The notes under the pieces: generated by a model | What the model was told of the DNA's origin: nothing | Databases searched by the model: none | What the model saw: the letters and a program-made list of their open reading frames with translations, nothing else | Position numbers and translations under genes: made by a program | Source: Rhodobacter sp. | Lineage (GTDB): Bacteria; Pseudomonadota; Alphaproteobacteria; Rhodobacterales; Rhodobacteraceae | Direction: 5' to 3' | Assembly: GCA_020250445.1 (NCBI GenBank) | Contig: JADCEF010000020.1 | Span: 62,001-126,000, forward strand | Length of the DNA stretch: 64,000 nucleotides | Part shown: positions 24,422-35,248 of the stretch, piece after piece | Layout: each line of letters begins with the position of its first letter | How positions within the stretch are numbered: the first letter of the stretch is position 1

Positions 24422-27320
24422 AGGCCCCGGCCCCCGGGTTTTTGCCCAGCCGCCCGGTGCGGATTTTCCGGCCGCCCTGGTGGCCGGGTTGCAGGCCCGC
24501 ATGGCCGACCGCCCGCCCGAAGCGATGGCGCAGGTGACGCTGTATCTGAACACGACACGGATGCGCCGGGCGGTGCGCGATGTTCTGGCTGCGCACGGGG
24601 CGGCCTTTCTGCCCCGGCTGCGCCTGGTGACCGATCCGGTGGCGGGGCCGCCTGCGGTATCGCCCTTGCGGCGCAGGCTGGAGCTTTCACAACTGATCCT
24701 GCGGCTGCTGGAGGCGCAGCCGGACCTTGCCCCGCGAACCGCGCTTTTTGATCTGTCAGACAGCCTTGTGCGGCTGATGGACGAAATGCAGGACGAAGGT
24801 GTTTCACCGGATGCTCTGGCGGCGCTGGACCTGTCTGAACATTCTGCCCATTGGAAGCGCACGCAGGATTTTCTGGGCATCATCGCCCCTTTTTTCGGTG
24901 CGTCCAACCCGGCCGATCAGATGACTGCCCAGCGCCGCGCCGTGCAGGCGCTTGCGGCGGGCTGGGCGGTGGCCCCGCCGCCGCATCCGGTGATTGTTGC
25001 CGGATCGACCGGGTCGCGCGGGACAACCGCGCTGCTGATGCAGGCGGTCGCCGCACTGCCGCAGGGCGCACTGGTCTTGCCGGGATTTGATTTCGACATG
25101 CCCCTGCATGTCTGGTCAGGCATGACGGATGCCCTGACAGCGGAAGACCATCCGCAGTTCCGCTTCCGTCGCCTGCTGGATCATCTCGGCCTGGAACCAA
25201 CCGCAGTGCGCCTTTGGTCTGAACCCGCCCCAAGGCGGGAGGTCGACCGGCTTGTGTCGCTGTCCCTGCGCCCGGCCCCGGTCACCGACCAATGGCTGAC
25301 CGAAGGGCAGTCCCTGCCCGACCTGTGCCAGGTCACAGCCCATCTGACGCTGATCGAAGCGCCCGGGCCAAGGGCAGAAGCCTCGGCGATTGCGCTGATC
25401 CTGCGTCAGGCTGCGCAACAGGGGCGGTCGGTTGCCCTGATCACGCCGGACAGGATGCTGACGCGTCAGGTGACGGCCACGCTGGACCGCTGGGGTATCG
25501 TTCCCGATGACAGCGCGGGCACGCCTTTGGCGCTGTCGGCGCCGGGCCGCCTGTTGCGCCATGTGGCGGCGCTGTTCGGCCGCGCCCTGACGCCGGAAGC
25601 CTTGCTGACGCTGCTGAAGCATCCGCTGACCGCCACCGGCGCAGACCGGGGCAACCATCTGCGCCTGACCCGCGATCTGGAACTTCGGCTGCGTCGCAGC
25701 GGGCCCGCCTTTCCCGATGGTGCGGCCCTGCGGGACTGGGCCGGCGGGCAGCGCGATGCCGCCGCCACCGGCTGGGCAGACTGGATCGCCGGGGTGATCG
25801 ACGGGACAGGGGATGTCGGCACACGGCCCTTGCAGGACCATGTCGCCCATCACCTTGCCCTGACGGAACGTCTGGCACGGGGCGCGGGCGGGGCCGGCAC
25901 GGGCGGGCTGTGGCTGCGCGAGGCCGGGCAGGCGGCATGGGATGCCACACAGGCGCTGGCCCGCGAGGCGGCCCATGGCGGGCCGCTTTCCCCGGCGGAC
26001 TATGCCAACCTGTTCGCGGCGGTCCTTGCGCAGGACGACGTCCGCGACGCCGTCCAGGGCCATCCGGGTGTGAAAATCCTTGGTCCGCGCGAAGCCCGCG
26101 AATGCCGGGCAGACCTGGTGATTCTGGGCGGGCTGAATGATGGCACCTGGCCCGGCCTTCCGCAGCCGGACCCGTGGCTGAACCGGCAGATGCGAAAATC
26201 GACGGGCCTTTTGCTGCCCGAACGTCAGATCGGGCTGTCGGCGCACGACTATCAGCAGGCCATCGCCGCCAAAGAGGTTGTCCTGAGCCGGTCGATGCGC
26301 AGCGCCGAGGCCGAGACCGTGCCCTCGCGCTGGATCAACCGGCTGGTCAATCTGATGGAAGGCCTGCCAGAGCGCAGCGGGCCGCAGGCCCTTGCCGCGA
26401 TGAAGGCGCGCGGGGCGGCCTGGCTGGCCCTTGCCGCAGCCATCGACCGGCCTGCGGCCCCGGTGCCGGCGGCCCTGCGCCCGGCCCCCCGGCCCCCGGT
26501 GGCGGTTCGCCCCCGCGAACTGCCGGTCACGGCGATCAGAACGCTGATCCGCGATCCCTATGCGATCTATGCCAGGTACATCCTGCGCCTGCGCCCGCTT
26601 GATCCGTTGCGGCCCGCACCCGACGCCCTGATGCGCGGGTCTGTGCTGCATGCCATTCTGGAACGCTTCGTCACGGGGCGCGGGCCGGAAACCCTGGCCG
26701 AGGCCAGGGCACGGCTCATGTTCATTGCCGATACGGTCCTGGCCGAACAGGTTCCCTGGCCTGCTGCCCGACGTCTATGGCGCGCGCGGCTGGAGCGTGC
26801 TGCGGACGCTTTTCTGCTGCGCGAGGCCGGGTCGGTCGGGCAGCCGGTGCTGATTGAAACGAAGGGCAGCATCACGCTGCCTGCGCTTGACTTCTGCCTG
26901 ACTGCCAAGCCTGACCGCATCGATGAATACCCCGACGGCACCCTGCACATCCTTGATTACAAGACCGGCACGCCGCCCACGGCGAAAGAACAGAAACTTT
27001 TCGACAAGCAGCTTTTGCTGGAAGCGGCCATGGCGGAACGGGGTGCGTTTGAAGCGATCGGTGCAAGGCGGGTCGCGCGGATCAGCTATGTCGGGGTGAA
27101 TGCGGCGGCAAAGGTGGAAAGCACCGAAATCACGCCAGACCTTCTTGCCCGGGTGTGGGACGATCTGCACCGGCTTGTCGGGCAATACCTTTCGCCCGGG
27201 CAGGGCTATGCCTCGCGCCGGGCGGTCTTCAAGGCCAGGGTCCCCGGCGACTATGATCACCTCGCACGGTTCGGGGAATGGGACATGACAGACAGCCCCA
27301 TGCCCGGGGATGTCGGATGA
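24414..27320 (+). CDS. addB: Double-strand break repair protein AddB (alphaproteobacterial type)
   Basis: Subunit of the AddAB helicase-nuclease that resects double-strand breaks for RecA loading. It has 968 residues when started at ATG 24414 (MFEGPGPRVFAQPPG), which overlaps the murU stop. The N-terminal two-thirds is a degenerate UvrD-like region without a clear Walker A. The C-terminal RecB-type PD-(D/E)XK nuclease is intact: RGSVLHAILERF, AKPDRIDEYPDGTLHILDYKTG (catalytic Asp…Asp-Tyr-Lys). The Fe-S cysteines of Firmicute AddB were not evident. ATGA overlap with addA. Confidence 0.95.
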   Translation: MFEGPGPRVFAQPPGADFPAALVAGLQARMADRPPEAMAQVTLYLNTTRMRRAVRDVLAAHGAAFLPRLRLVTDPVAGPPAVSPLRRRLELSQLILRLLEAQPDLAPRTALFDLSDSLVRLMDEMQDEGVSPDALAALDLSEHSAHWKRTQDFLGIIAPFFGASNPADQMTAQRRAVQALAAGWAVAPPPHPVIVAGSTGSRGTTALLMQAVAALPQGALVLPGFDFDMPLHVWSGMTDALTAEDHPQFRFRRLLDHLGLEPTAVRLWSEPAPRREVDRLVSLSLRPAPVTDQWLTEGQSLPDLCQVTAHLTLIEAPGPRAEASAIALILRQAAQQGRSVALITPDRMLTRQVTATLDRWGIVPDDSAGTPLALSAPGRLLRHVAALFGRALTPEALLTLLKHPLTATGADRGNHLRLTRDLELRLRRSGPAFPDGAALRDWAGGQRDAAATGWADWIAGVIDGTGDVGTRPLQDHVAHHLALTERLARGAGGAGTGGLWLREAGQAAWDATQALAREAAHGGPLSPADYANLFAAVLAQDDVRDAVQGHPGVKILGPREARECRADLVILGGLNDGTWPGLPQPDPWLNRQMRKSTGLLLPERQIGLSAHDYQQAIAAKEVVLSRSMRSAEAETVPSRWINRLVNLMEGLPERSGPQALAAMKARGAAWLALAAAIDRPAAPVPAALRPAPRPPVAVRPRELPVTAIRTLIRDPYAIYARYILRLRPLDPLRPAPDALMRGSVLHAILERFVTGRGPETLAEARARLMFIADTVLAEQVPWPAARRLWRARLERAADAFLLREAGSVGQPVLIETKGSITLPALDFCLTAKPDRIDEYPDGTLHILDYKTGTPPTAKEQKLFDKQLLLEAAMAERGAFEAIGARRVARISYVGVNAAAKVESTEITPDLLARVWDDLHRLVGQYLSPGQGYASRRAVFKARVPGDYDHLARFGEWDMTDSPMPGDVG

Positions 27321-30300
27321 GGCGCGACGCGGCAAGCGAACGGCAGGTGCAGGCAGCCGATCCCGCCGCCTCGACCTGGCTGTCGGCGAATGCCGGGTCG
27401 GGCAAAACCCGTGTCCTGACCGACCGGGTGGCGCGGCTGCTGCTGAACGGGGCAGAACCGCAGCGCATCCTGTGCCTGACCTATACCAAAGCCGCCGCGT
27501 CCGAGATGCAGAACCGTCTGTTTCGCCGCCTTGGCGGCTGGGCCATGCTGGATGAGGTCCCTTTGCGCGCCGCGCTGGGCGGGCTTGGCGTGGATGGCCC
27601 GGTCAGACCGGACACCCTGTTGCAGGCGCGGCGCCTGTTTGCGCGCGCCATCGAAACGCCGGGCGGATTGCGGATTCAGACAATCCATTCCTTCTGCGCC
27701 TCGCTTTTGCGGCGCTTTCCGCTGGAAGCGGGCGTGTCCCCCCAGTTCACCGAGATGGACGACCGCGCAGCAAAGTTGCTGCGCGCCGAGATTGTCGAGG
27801 AAATGGCGGATCATCTGGCCCCGGATGCCTTTGCAGACCTGGCCGGTCTGTTCACCGGCGAGGCGCTGGACAAACTGACAGACGAAATCGCCCGGTCCCG
27901 CACCCTGCTGGCAGACCCGCTGGACCGGGCAGCTGCCCTGCGGCTGTTCGGACTGCCGCCGGATTTTTCGGTACAGACCTTGCTGGCACAGGTTTTTCTG
28001 GGCAGCGAGGGTGATCTGCTGGGCCAGCTTGTCCCTTGCCTTGCGGCCGGAAAAAGCACCGACATCGCTGCGGCCGCACGGTTGCGCCTGATCGGACCCG
28101 ACCTTCCGGGGCTTTGCGTTCTGGAGGATCTGCTTCTTTTCGGCAAGGGTACGAAGGCCCCCTTTGCCGCAAAGACCGATGCCTTCCCCACCAAGGAGCT
28201 GCGCAACGCTCTTGGCCCCCTTCGCGATCCGCTTCAATCCCTGATGCTGCGGGTCGAGGCCGCCCGGCCCCGGCGGCTGGCCCTGATGGCCGCAGAGCGG
28301 ACGCTGGCGCTGCACCGCTTTGCCACGCTGTTCCTGCCGGAATACGACAGGCGAAAGGCAATGCGCGGCTGGCTTGATTTCGACGATCTGATCGGCAGGG
28401 CGCGCGCCTTGCTGACCGATCCTTCGGTGGCGCAATGGGTGCTGTTCCGGCTGGATGGCGGCATTGACCACATCCTTGTCGATGAAGCTCAGGACACCAG
28501 CCCCGAACAGTGGCGTGTGATCGAGCTTCTGGCGCAGGAATTCACCGCCGGCCGGGGCGCACGCGACACCGCACGCACGATCTTTGTCGTCGGCGACAAG
28601 AAGCAGTCGATCTATTCGTTCCAGGGCGCTGACGTCAGGGCGTTCGACGCCATGAAGCAGCAGTTCAGCACCCGGCTGGCCGAGGTTGAAACCCATCTGG
28701 CCGACCTGACGCTGGACTATTCCTTTCGGTCCTCGCCCGCGATCCTGTCGGTGGTGGACCTGACGTTTGACGCGCGCCGAGGCTGTGATCTGGGCGGCGG
28801 GGTCAGGCATATCGCCTTCAAGTCCGACATGCCGGGCCGGGTCGATCTGTGGCCCGCCCTTCCCGCCGGACAGGACCCCGAACCGGAAAACTGGTTTGAC
28901 CCGACCGACCTGATTTCGCACGAACACCCCGTATCCCGTCTGGCGCGGCGCATCGCGTCTGAAATCAGCGGCATGATCACAAGGGGCGAACAGATTCCGG
29001 TCGACGGCGGCACGCGCCCGGTTCGGGCGGGCGATGTGCTGATCCTGGTTCAGCGGCGGTCGGCCCTGTTTGCCGAGATCATCCGCGCCTGCAAGGCGGC
29101 GGGCCTGCCCATCGCCGGGGCGGACCGGCTGAAGCTGGGGGCGGAACTGGCCGTGCGCGACCTTGCGGCACTGCTGTCGTTTCTGGCAACGCCCGAAGAC
29201 GATCTTTCCCTTGCCGCTGCTCTGCGGTCACCGCTGTTCGGCTGGACCGAGGCGCAGCTTTACGATCTGGCGCAGGGCCGCAGCGGTTTTCTGTGGTCGG
29301 CGCTGCGCGACCGGCAGGCCGATCATCCGCATACCCTGGCGATCCTGCATGACCTGCGCGATCAGGCCGACTTCCTGCGGCCCTTCGATCTGATCGAACG
29401 CGCCCTGACCCGGCATGATGGCCGACGCCGCCTGCTGGCCCGGCTTGGCGACGAGGCCGAGGACGGGATTGATGAGTTGCTGACGCAGGCCCTGGCCTAT
29501 GAACGGACCGAGGTGCCAAGCCTGACCGGCTTTCTGGGCTGGCTGCAATCGGATGATGTGGATGTCAAGCGGCAGATGGATTCTGCCGGGGACCGCATCC
29601 GGGTGATGACGGTGCATGGCGCAAAGGGGCTGGAGGCCCCGGTTGTCTTCCTGCCCGAAACACAGGACCGCAAGGCGAAAGCGGGACCCGAGCTTTTGCC
29701 GCTGCCCGAGGGCCCCGTGACCTGGCGCATGCCGCCAGAGGAAAGCCCGGACCAGTTGGCCAGGGCAATGGCCGCCCGGCGCGAGAGGGAGGCGGCGGAA
29801 AGCCTGCGCCTGCTGTATGTGGCAATGACCCGGGCGCAATCCTGGCTGATTGTGGCCGGCGCCGGTGACACAAGTGACAGGGCCTGCTGGCACGCCATTG
29901 TCCGCGCCGGGATGGAGGCTGCCGGGGCGGTGGCCCTGCCGGACGGGACGCTGCGCCACAGTCATGGCCGCTGGCCGGACCCCGTGCCGGTGCCACCTGT
30001 TCCCATCGCCGGACCGGGGATCATTCCCGATTGGGTCCGGCACCCGGCCCCCGCTGCCGACCGGCCCCTGCCGCCGCTGTCGCCATCCGACCTTGGCGGC
30101 GCAAAGGTCTTGCCCGCCGAGGCGGACCCGGCGCTGGAGGCGCTGGCAAAACAGCGCGGCACCGACCTGCATCTGCTGCTGGAACATCTTCCCGCTTACC
30201 CCGAGCCAGACTGGCCCGGCATCGCCGCCGGGCTGGTGGCCGGGGAGCCCGCCTATGTCGGGCAGGTTCTGTCAGAGGCCACTGCGGTTCTTGCCGATCC

Positions 30301-30637
30301 GGCCCTGGCCGCGCTGTTTGCACCGCACGCTTTCGCGGAAGTGACCGTCACCGGGCAGCTGGGCAGCCAGCGGGCGCTGGGCACAATCGACCGGCTGATT
30401 GTCTTGCCCGACCGGGTTCTTGCCGTCGATTACAAATCGAACCGGCTGGTGCCGGACACCCCCGAAGCCGTGCCCGAAGGCCTTTTGCGGCAGATGGGGG
30501 CCTATGCCGTGCTGCTGGAACAGATCTATCCGGACCGCAAGGCAGAAGTGGCCATCCTGTGGACAGCCACCGCACGGCTAATGCCCCTGCCCCGCGCGCT
30601 GGTCATGGCGGCCCTGCAGCGGGCCGGCTTCCCTTGA
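27317..30637 (+). CDS. addA: Double-strand break repair helicase-nuclease AddA
   Basis: Motor subunit of AddAB, 1106 residues. UvrD-family motifs appear in order: Walker A ANAGSGKTRVLTDRV (about residue 25), LTYTKAAASEM, Walker B ILVDEAQDTSPEQW, DKKQSIYSFQGAD, LDYSFRSSPAIL, MTVHGAKGLEAPVVFLPE and LYVAMTRAQSWL. A C-terminal RecB-type nuclease domain has TIDRLIVLPDRVLAVDYKSNR as its catalytic core. The start is ATG 27317, forming ATGA with the addB stop; a start 13 codons earlier lies inside addB. Last gene of the tsaE-amgK-murU-addB-addA run. Confidence 0.96.
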   Translation: MRRDAASERQVQAADPAASTWLSANAGSGKTRVLTDRVARLLLNGAEPQRILCLTYTKAAASEMQNRLFRRLGGWAMLDEVPLRAALGGLGVDGPVRPDTLLQARRLFARAIETPGGLRIQTIHSFCASLLRRFPLEAGVSPQFTEMDDRAAKLLRAEIVEEMADHLAPDAFADLAGLFTGEALDKLTDEIARSRTLLADPLDRAAALRLFGLPPDFSVQTLLAQVFLGSEGDLLGQLVPCLAAGKSTDIAAAARLRLIGPDLPGLCVLEDLLLFGKGTKAPFAAKTDAFPTKELRNALGPLRDPLQSLMLRVEAARPRRLALMAAERTLALHRFATLFLPEYDRRKAMRGWLDFDDLIGRARALLTDPSVAQWVLFRLDGGIDHILVDEAQDTSPEQWRVIELLAQEFTAGRGARDTARTIFVVGDKKQSIYSFQGADVRAFDAMKQQFSTRLAEVETHLADLTLDYSFRSSPAILSVVDLTFDARRGCDLGGGVRHIAFKSDMPGRVDLWPALPAGQDPEPENWFDPTDLISHEHPVSRLARRIASEISGMITRGEQIPVDGGTRPVRAGDVLILVQRRSALFAEIIRACKAAGLPIAGADRLKLGAELAVRDLAALLSFLATPEDDLSLAAALRSPLFGWTEAQLYDLAQGRSGFLWSALRDRQADHPHTLAILHDLRDQADFLRPFDLIERALTRHDGRRRLLARLGDEAEDGIDELLTQALAYERTEVPSLTGFLGWLQSDDVDVKRQMDSAGDRIRVMTVHGAKGLEAPVVFLPETQDRKAKAGPELLPLPEGPVTWRMPPEESPDQLARAMAARREREAAESLRLLYVAMTRAQSWLIVAGAGDTSDRACWHAIVRAGMEAAGAVALPDGTLRHSHGRWPDPVPVPPVPIAGPGIIPDWVRHPAPAADRPLPPLSPSDLGGAKVLPAEADPALEALAKQRGTDLHLLLEHLPAYPEPDWPGIAAGLVAGEPAYVGQVLSEATAVLADPALAALFAPHAFAEVTVTGQLGSQRALGTIDRLIVLPDRVLAVDYKSNRLVPDTPEAVPEGLLRQMGAYAVLLEQIYPDRKAEVAILWTATARLMPLPRALVMAALQRAGFP

Positions 30638-30692
30638 CGGCGCATGACCCCATCCATAGGTTCGGACCAAAGCTTGTTTATTGGAGACCATC

Positions 30693-31013
30693 ATGGCAAC
30701 CACGCCTGTCACCGACGCCACCTTTGATGCCGAAGTCCGCCAGTCAGCGGTCCCGGTGGTTGTCGATTTCTGGGCCGAATGGTGCGGCCCCTGCCGCCAG
30801 ATCGGGCCCGCGCTGGAAGAACTTTCTGCCGAATACGGCGACAGGGTCAAGATCGTGAAGGTCAATGTCGACGAGAACCCCGACAGCCCGGCTCTACTTG
30901 GCGTGCGCGGCATTCCCGCACTGTTCCTGTTCAAGGATGGCAAGGTTGTGTCGAACAAGGTCGGGGCGGCGCCCAAGGCAGCGCTTGCAAACTGGATCAA
31001 TTCGGCGATCTGA
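30693..31013 (+). CDS. trxA: Thioredoxin
   Basis: Cytoplasmic dithiol oxidoreductase of 106 residues with the WCGPC active site in [22 protein letters not shown], buried Asp at the usual place, cis-Pro in [11 protein letters not shown] and the conserved C-terminal helix. The start is ATG 30693 with TTGGAG seven bases upstream. It follows addA by 55 bp, a common Rhodobacterales arrangement. Length and sequence are those of Trx1. Confidence 0.96.
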   Translation: MATTPVTDATFDAEVRQSAVPVVVDFWAEWCGPCRQIGPALEELSAEYGDRVKIVKVNVDENPDSPALLGVRGIPALFLFKDGKVVSNKVGAAPKAALANWINSAI

Positions 31014-31018
31014 CCGCA

Positions 31019-31038
31019 CCGCGCCGCTTGTGGCGCGG
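31019..31038 (+). terminator. Possible trxA terminator hairpin
   Basis: Seven-bp GC-rich stem (CCGCGCC / GGCGCGG, loop GCTTGT) beginning 6 bp after the trxA stop. There is no T-run, so it may attenuate or stabilise rather than terminate; hslV starts 48 bp further on. Confidence 0.35.
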
Positions 31039-31085
31039 GCAGTGGTCTGTGCGCCCGGGCCGGGCGGTGTGACGAAAGGGACGCA

Positions 31086-31643
31086 ATGGCGAACCAAAGC
31101 TATCCGGGCTGGCACGGCACCACCATCCTTGCAGTAAGGCGGGGCGGCATGGTTGTGGTCGCGGGCGATGGTCAGGTCAGCCTTGGGCAGACGGTGATCA
31201 AGGGCACGGCGCGCAAGGTGCGCCGCCTTTCCCCGGGCGGGCGCGATATTGTGGCCGGGTTTGCCGGGTCCACCGCCGATGCCTTTACCCTGCTGGAGCG
31301 GCTAGAGAAAAAGCTGGAAGGCCTGCCGGGCCAACTGGCGCGCGGCTGCGTGGAGCTGGCGAAGGACTGGCGGATGGACAAGTACCTGCGCAACCTTGAG
31401 GCGATGCTGATCGTCACCGACGGGCGCGATCTGTTCGTGATCACCGGGGCGGGGGACGTTCTGGAACCCGAAAATGACGTTGCCGCCATCGGCTCGGGCG
31501 GCAACTATGCGCTGGCCGCCGCGCGTGGCCTGATGACGACAGACCTGCCCGCAGAAGACATCGCCCGCCGCGCCATGGCGATTGCCGCCGAGATTTGCGT
31601 CTACACGAATGGCAACCTGACGGTGGAGGCGATCCATGGCTGA
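31086..31643 (+). CDS. hslV: ATP-dependent protease subunit HslV
   Basis: Proteolytic subunit of the HslUV (ClpQY) protease, 185 residues. The catalytic residue is the Thr exposed after removal of an 11-residue propeptide: [11 protein letters not shown] then [10 protein letters not shown]. The rest follows the family: [50 protein letters not shown] and [17 protein letters not shown] precedes the ATG. It is separated from hslU by an unrelated membrane-protein gene that overlaps both. Confidence 0.97.
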   Translation: MANQSYPGWHGTTILAVRRGGMVVVAGDGQVSLGQTVIKGTARKVRRLSPGGRDIVAGFAGSTADAFTLLERLEKKLEGLPGQLARGCVELAKDWRMDKYLRNLEAMLIVTDGRDLFVITGAGDVLEPENDVAAIGSGGNYALAAARGLMTTDLPAEDIARRAMAIAAEICVYTNGNLTVEAIHG

Positions 31644-32733
31644 AACCACCCTGGTCAGCACCGAAGACCTGCGCGCTGCCGTAAGTGCCGGCATCCTGAC
31701 CGAGGCGCAGGCCGCATCGGTGAAATCCCTTGCAGATCAGCGCGCGGACCGGCGCCTTGCACTGCCCGCCGAGGATGAGCCGTTCGAGTTCTTCCGAGGT
31801 TTCTCGGAGATTTTCATCTCGATCGGGCTGTTGATCCTTCTGGCCGGTTTTGTTTTCCTGTTCTCGCCTGATGCAGGGACGAGACATTTCTCTTCTTTGT
31901 ATCCCCAGGTGGTAATGGCTGCTGCGGCCTGGCTGGGGGCGAACTACTTCACACTGCGGCGCAGGTTGAACCTGCCGTCGATGGTGCTCGCTGTCGCTTT
32001 CACGGTTGCGCTGAGCACGGGTGGCTTCTTTGTGTTCGAGTGGGCGTTCGGACGCAGTGTGGACTCCAACGTGGTTTTGGCGTCAGGTTGGTTTCTGACG
32101 ACGCTGGGGATGGCAGCCTGGTACGCAAGGTTCCGTCTTCCCTTCGCTGCCTTTCTGTTTGGCCTGTCTCTCTTGTGTGCGCTTTACGCATTTGTGGCCT
32201 GGCTGGACGGAACCGTTCCATTGATCCTGATGAATTATGAAAGACTGCTTGATTTCAATGAGAATGCGGTCTTCGCCACACTGACCTTCCTTTTTGGTAT
32301 TGGTGCGTTTTCGGCAGCGATGTGGTTCGACCTGCACGACCCCCATCGGGTTACGCGCTATGCCGCCACGGCCTTCTGGCTGCACCTTCTTGCAGCAACG
32401 GCATTGGTCAACACGGTTGCGGTCACGGCACTGAATATCGGCGGCGCTGCAACCTTGATCCTGTTGCCGCTGGCGGTCTTCGCAATCGGGGCGCTGGCGC
32501 TGCTGATCGACCGGCGATCCTTCCTTTCGGCAGCGATTGCCTATTTGGGGATCATGCTGAGCTGGGTCGTTGACCCCGACGATACCTATTCAACCGCTGT
32601 CGTCCTTATCATCCTTGGCCTGTTCGTGACCGCCATTGGCACCTGGTGGGTGCCGCTGCGATCCGCGCTGATGCGGCGTCTGCCGGCCTTTCCCGGCAAG
32701 TCCCGCCTGCCCCCGTGGAGCGAACCCGCATGA
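31636..32733 (+). CDS. Multi-spanning membrane protein between hslV and hslU
   Basis: Protein of 365 residues with a soluble helical N-terminus (1-50, including [19 protein letters not shown]) and about nine to ten membrane helices. The N-terminal arrangement resembles DUF2157-type predicted membrane proteins, but I cannot assign it firmly. The gene overlaps hslV by 8 bp and hslU by 4 bp (ATGA), so all three should be co-translated. Its central part (about 31860-32580) looks less GC-rich than its neighbours. A substrate of, or membrane link for, HslUV is imaginable, but nothing in the sequence proves it. Confidence 0.75.
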   Translation: MAETTLVSTEDLRAAVSAGILTEAQAASVKSLADQRADRRLALPAEDEPFEFFRGFSEIFISIGLLILLAGFVFLFSPDAGTRHFSSLYPQVVMAAAAWLGANYFTLRRRLNLPSMVLAVAFTVALSTGGFFVFEWAFGRSVDSNVVLASGWFLTTLGMAAWYARFRLPFAAFLFGLSLLCALYAFVAWLDGTVPLILMNYERLLDFNENAVFATLTFLFGIGAFSAAMWFDLHDPHRVTRYAATAFWLHLLAATALVNTVAVTALNIGGAATLILLPLAVFAIGALALLIDRRSFLSAAIAYLGIMLSWVVDPDDTYSTAVVLIILGLFVTAIGTWWVPLRSALMRRLPAFPGKSRLPPWSEPA

Positions 32734-34031
32734 CCACCCTGACCCCGCGCGAGATCGTTTCGGAGCTTGACCGCTTCATCATCGGCCAGAACGACGCCAA
32801 GCGCGCCGTGGCGGTGGCCATGCGCAACCGCTGGCGGCGCAAGCAGCTGGGTGATGATCTGCGCGACGAGGTCTATCCCAAGAACATCCTGATGATCGGG
32901 CCGACCGGGGTGGGCAAGACCGAAATCAGCCGCCGCCTGGCCAAGCTGGCAAAGGCCCCCTTCCTGAAGGTCGAGGCGACGAAGTTCACCGAAGTCGGCT
33001 ATGTCGGCCGAGATGTGGACAGCATCATCCGTGATCTGGTGGATGCCGCCATTGTCGAGACCCGCGCCCAGATGCGCGAATCGGTGCGCGCCCGCGCCCA
33101 CAGCGCCGCAGAGGAAAGGGTGATCGAGGCCCTGGCAGGCAAGGACGCCCGCGAGCAAACCCGCGAGATGTTCCGCGCCAAGCTGAAGCGGGGCGAGCTG
33201 GATGCAACGATGATTGAGCTGGATCTGGCCGAACCATCGCCCAGCCTGCCGGCCATGGGCGCGATGCCCGGTATGGAACAGCAGATGCAAGGCTTGCAGG
33301 ACCTGTTCGGCAAGGCCTTTGGCGGACGCAAGCTGCGCCGCCGCCTGTCGGTGGCGGAAAGCTACGACCTGCTTATCGGCGAAGAGGCCGACAAGCTTCT
33401 GGATGATGACAGTGTCACGAAAGCGGCCCTGGCCGCCGTGCAGGACAGCGGGATTGTCTTCATCGACGAGATCGACAAGGTCTGTGCCCGGTCCGACACG
33501 CGGGGGGCCGATGTCAGCCGCGAAGGCGTGCAGCGCGACCTGCTGCCGCTGATCGAGGGCACGACGGTGTCCACCAGATACGGGCCGGTGAAGACAGACC
33601 ACATCCTGTTCATTGCCAGCGGGGCCTTCCATATCGCCAAACCGTCAGACCTGCTGCCGGAACTGCAGGGCCGCCTGCCGATCCGGGTGGAATTGCAGCC
33701 CCTGACCGAAGAGGATTTCATCCGCATCCTGACAGAGACGGACAACGCGCTGACGCGCCAGTATTCCGCCCTGATGGCCACCGAGACGGTGACGGTAACC
33801 TTCACGAAGGACGGGATTTCGGCACTGGCCCATATCGCGGCAGAGGTGAATGCCTCGATCGAAAACATCGGGGCGCGGCGGCTTTACACGGTGCTGGAGC
33901 GTGTCTTTGAAGAGCTGTCCTTCTCGGCCCCGGACCGGTCCGGCGATACGGTGGCCGTCGATGCCGCCTATGTCGAAAAGAACCTGGGCGCACTGTCGCG
34001 CTCTGCCGATCTCAGCCGCTATGTGCTTTGA
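32730..34031 (+). CDS. hslU: ATP-dependent protease ATPase subunit HslU
   Basis: AAA+ unfoldase of HslUV, 433 residues when started at ATG 32730 ([20 protein letters not shown]), which forms ATGA with the preceding stop. Walker A is [17 protein letters not shown]. The GYVGRDV pore loop is present, followed by the variable I-domain (about 110-230), Walker [12 protein letters not shown], the sensor-2 region [13 protein letters not shown], and the invariant C-terminal SRYVL tail that docks into HslV. Confidence 0.97.
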   Translation: MTTLTPREIVSELDRFIIGQNDAKRAVAVAMRNRWRRKQLGDDLRDEVYPKNILMIGPTGVGKTEISRRLAKLAKAPFLKVEATKFTEVGYVGRDVDSIIRDLVDAAIVETRAQMRESVRARAHSAAEERVIEALAGKDAREQTREMFRAKLKRGELDATMIELDLAEPSPSLPAMGAMPGMEQQMQGLQDLFGKAFGGRKLRRRLSVAESYDLLIGEEADKLLDDDSVTKAALAAVQDSGIVFIDEIDKVCARSDTRGADVSREGVQRDLLPLIEGTTVSTRYGPVKTDHILFIASGAFHIAKPSDLLPELQGRLPIRVELQPLTEEDFIRILTETDNALTRQYSALMATETVTVTFTKDGISALAHIAAEVNASIENIGARRLYTVLERVFEELSFSAPDRSGDTVAVDAAYVEKNLGALSRSADLSRYVL

Positions 34032-34118
34032 TGGCGCAGCAGGCTTGACGACCTCTTTGCCGGACGACCATGGTCTTGCCGGGATGACGGATATGCCTGC
34101 GGCAACAGGGGCGGCAAG

Positions 34119-35243
34119 ATGATGCGGCAGGTCATTCTGCTGGCGGTACTGTGCGCCCTTGCCGCCTGTGGCCAGCGCGGCGTGGTGACGGTTGATCCGG
34201 CGGCCCGCGCTGTTGGAACGATAGAGCCGATCTTTGTCGGCACCACCCGCGCCCTTGATCCGGCGACGGGATCCTTCGGGGCAGAAAGGTCGCCCACCCT
34301 GTCGCTGGCGCGCTTTGACATTTCCGTGCCCCCGGTTCGCGCGCCCGGAGAAATCAGGTGGCCGCCAAGGGGCCGCGCACCGGACCCATATACAGAGTTT
34401 GTGACGGCAGATGACGTGATCTACCCATCGAGCGCCGACTTCCGCCGGGATCTTCACGCGGCGATGCGCGACGAAGAGGGGCCAAGACGGCGCGCCCTGA
34501 TTTTCGTGCACGGATTCAACAACACCTTCGCCGAAGGGCTGTACCGGATTGCGCAACTGTCCCACGACCTGAATCTTCCACGGGTTACGGTTCACTATTC
34601 CTGGCCCTCGGCCGGTGAGGCCCTTGGGTACATTTATGACAAGGATTCGTTGCTCTATGCACGCGACGGCCTGGAGACGCTGTTCAACGAGGTCGTGGCG
34701 GCCGGTGCCCAGGAGGTTATCGTTGTCGGCCATTCGATGGGTGCGCTTCTGCTGGTCGAATCGCTGCGTCAGATGGATATCCGCAACGACGCCAAGCTGC
34801 GCCGTTATCTGGCGGGCGTTGTTCTTCTTTCGCCGGATATCGATGTAGAGGTGTTCAAATCGCAGGCCTCGACTTTTGGCGAACTGCCGCAGCCCTTTCT
34901 GATCCTTTCGTCCCGCAAGGACAGGGCGCTGCGCCTGTCATCCTTCATCACCGGAGAGCCGAACCGTCTGGGCAACATCACCGACATCGGAGAGGTATCC
35001 GACCTTGAGGTGTACGTGATTGATATTGCAGCCTATTCGACCGGATCAGGCCATTTCACCATCGGCGATTCCCCGGAACTGATCACGCTTCTGAACAATA
35101 TCGGCAGTGTGCAGGCCGCCTTTGACAAGGACAAGGCCGGGCGGGTGGGCCTGCTTCCGGGGCTGGTTCTGACGGCACGGAAGGCCACTGCGATTGTCGT
35201 ATCCCCGGCCGTGGCCATCAACAACGGGCTGACACGGCAGTAG
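34119..35243 (+). CDS. Alpha/beta-hydrolase lipoprotein (DUF900 family)
   Basis: Predicted lipoprotein of 374 residues. The signal peptide ends in the lipobox LAACG (Cys17), so it should be anchored on the periplasmic side. The esterase fold shows RALIFVHGFNNTF (oxyanion region), nucleophile elbow VVGHSMGALLLVESLR, LLSPDIDVEVF (Asp) and GHFTIG (His). DUF900 members are predicted serine esterases without known substrate. Single gene 87 bp after hslU, convergent with the Smr gene. Confidence 0.87.
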   Translation: MMRQVILLAVLCALAACGQRGVVTVDPAARAVGTIEPIFVGTTRALDPATGSFGAERSPTLSLARFDISVPPVRAPGEIRWPPRGRAPDPYTEFVTADDVIYPSSADFRRDLHAAMRDEEGPRRRALIFVHGFNNTFAEGLYRIAQLSHDLNLPRVTVHYSWPSAGEALGYIYDKDSLLYARDGLETLFNEVVAAGAQEVIVVGHSMGALLLVESLRQMDIRNDAKLRRYLAGVVLLSPDIDVEVFKSQASTFGELPQPFLILSSRKDRALRLSSFITGEPNRLGNITDIGEVSDLEVYVIDIAAYSTGSGHFTIGDSPELITLLNNIGSVQAAFDKDKAGRVGLLPGLVLTARKATAIVVSPAVAINNGLTRQ

Positions 35244-35248
35244 ACCCC

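Noticed and set aside
25116-28927. Long minus-strand frames opposite addB and addA
   Set aside because: Composition is typical antisense translation of GC-rich genes; both plus-strand genes carry full catalytic motifs.
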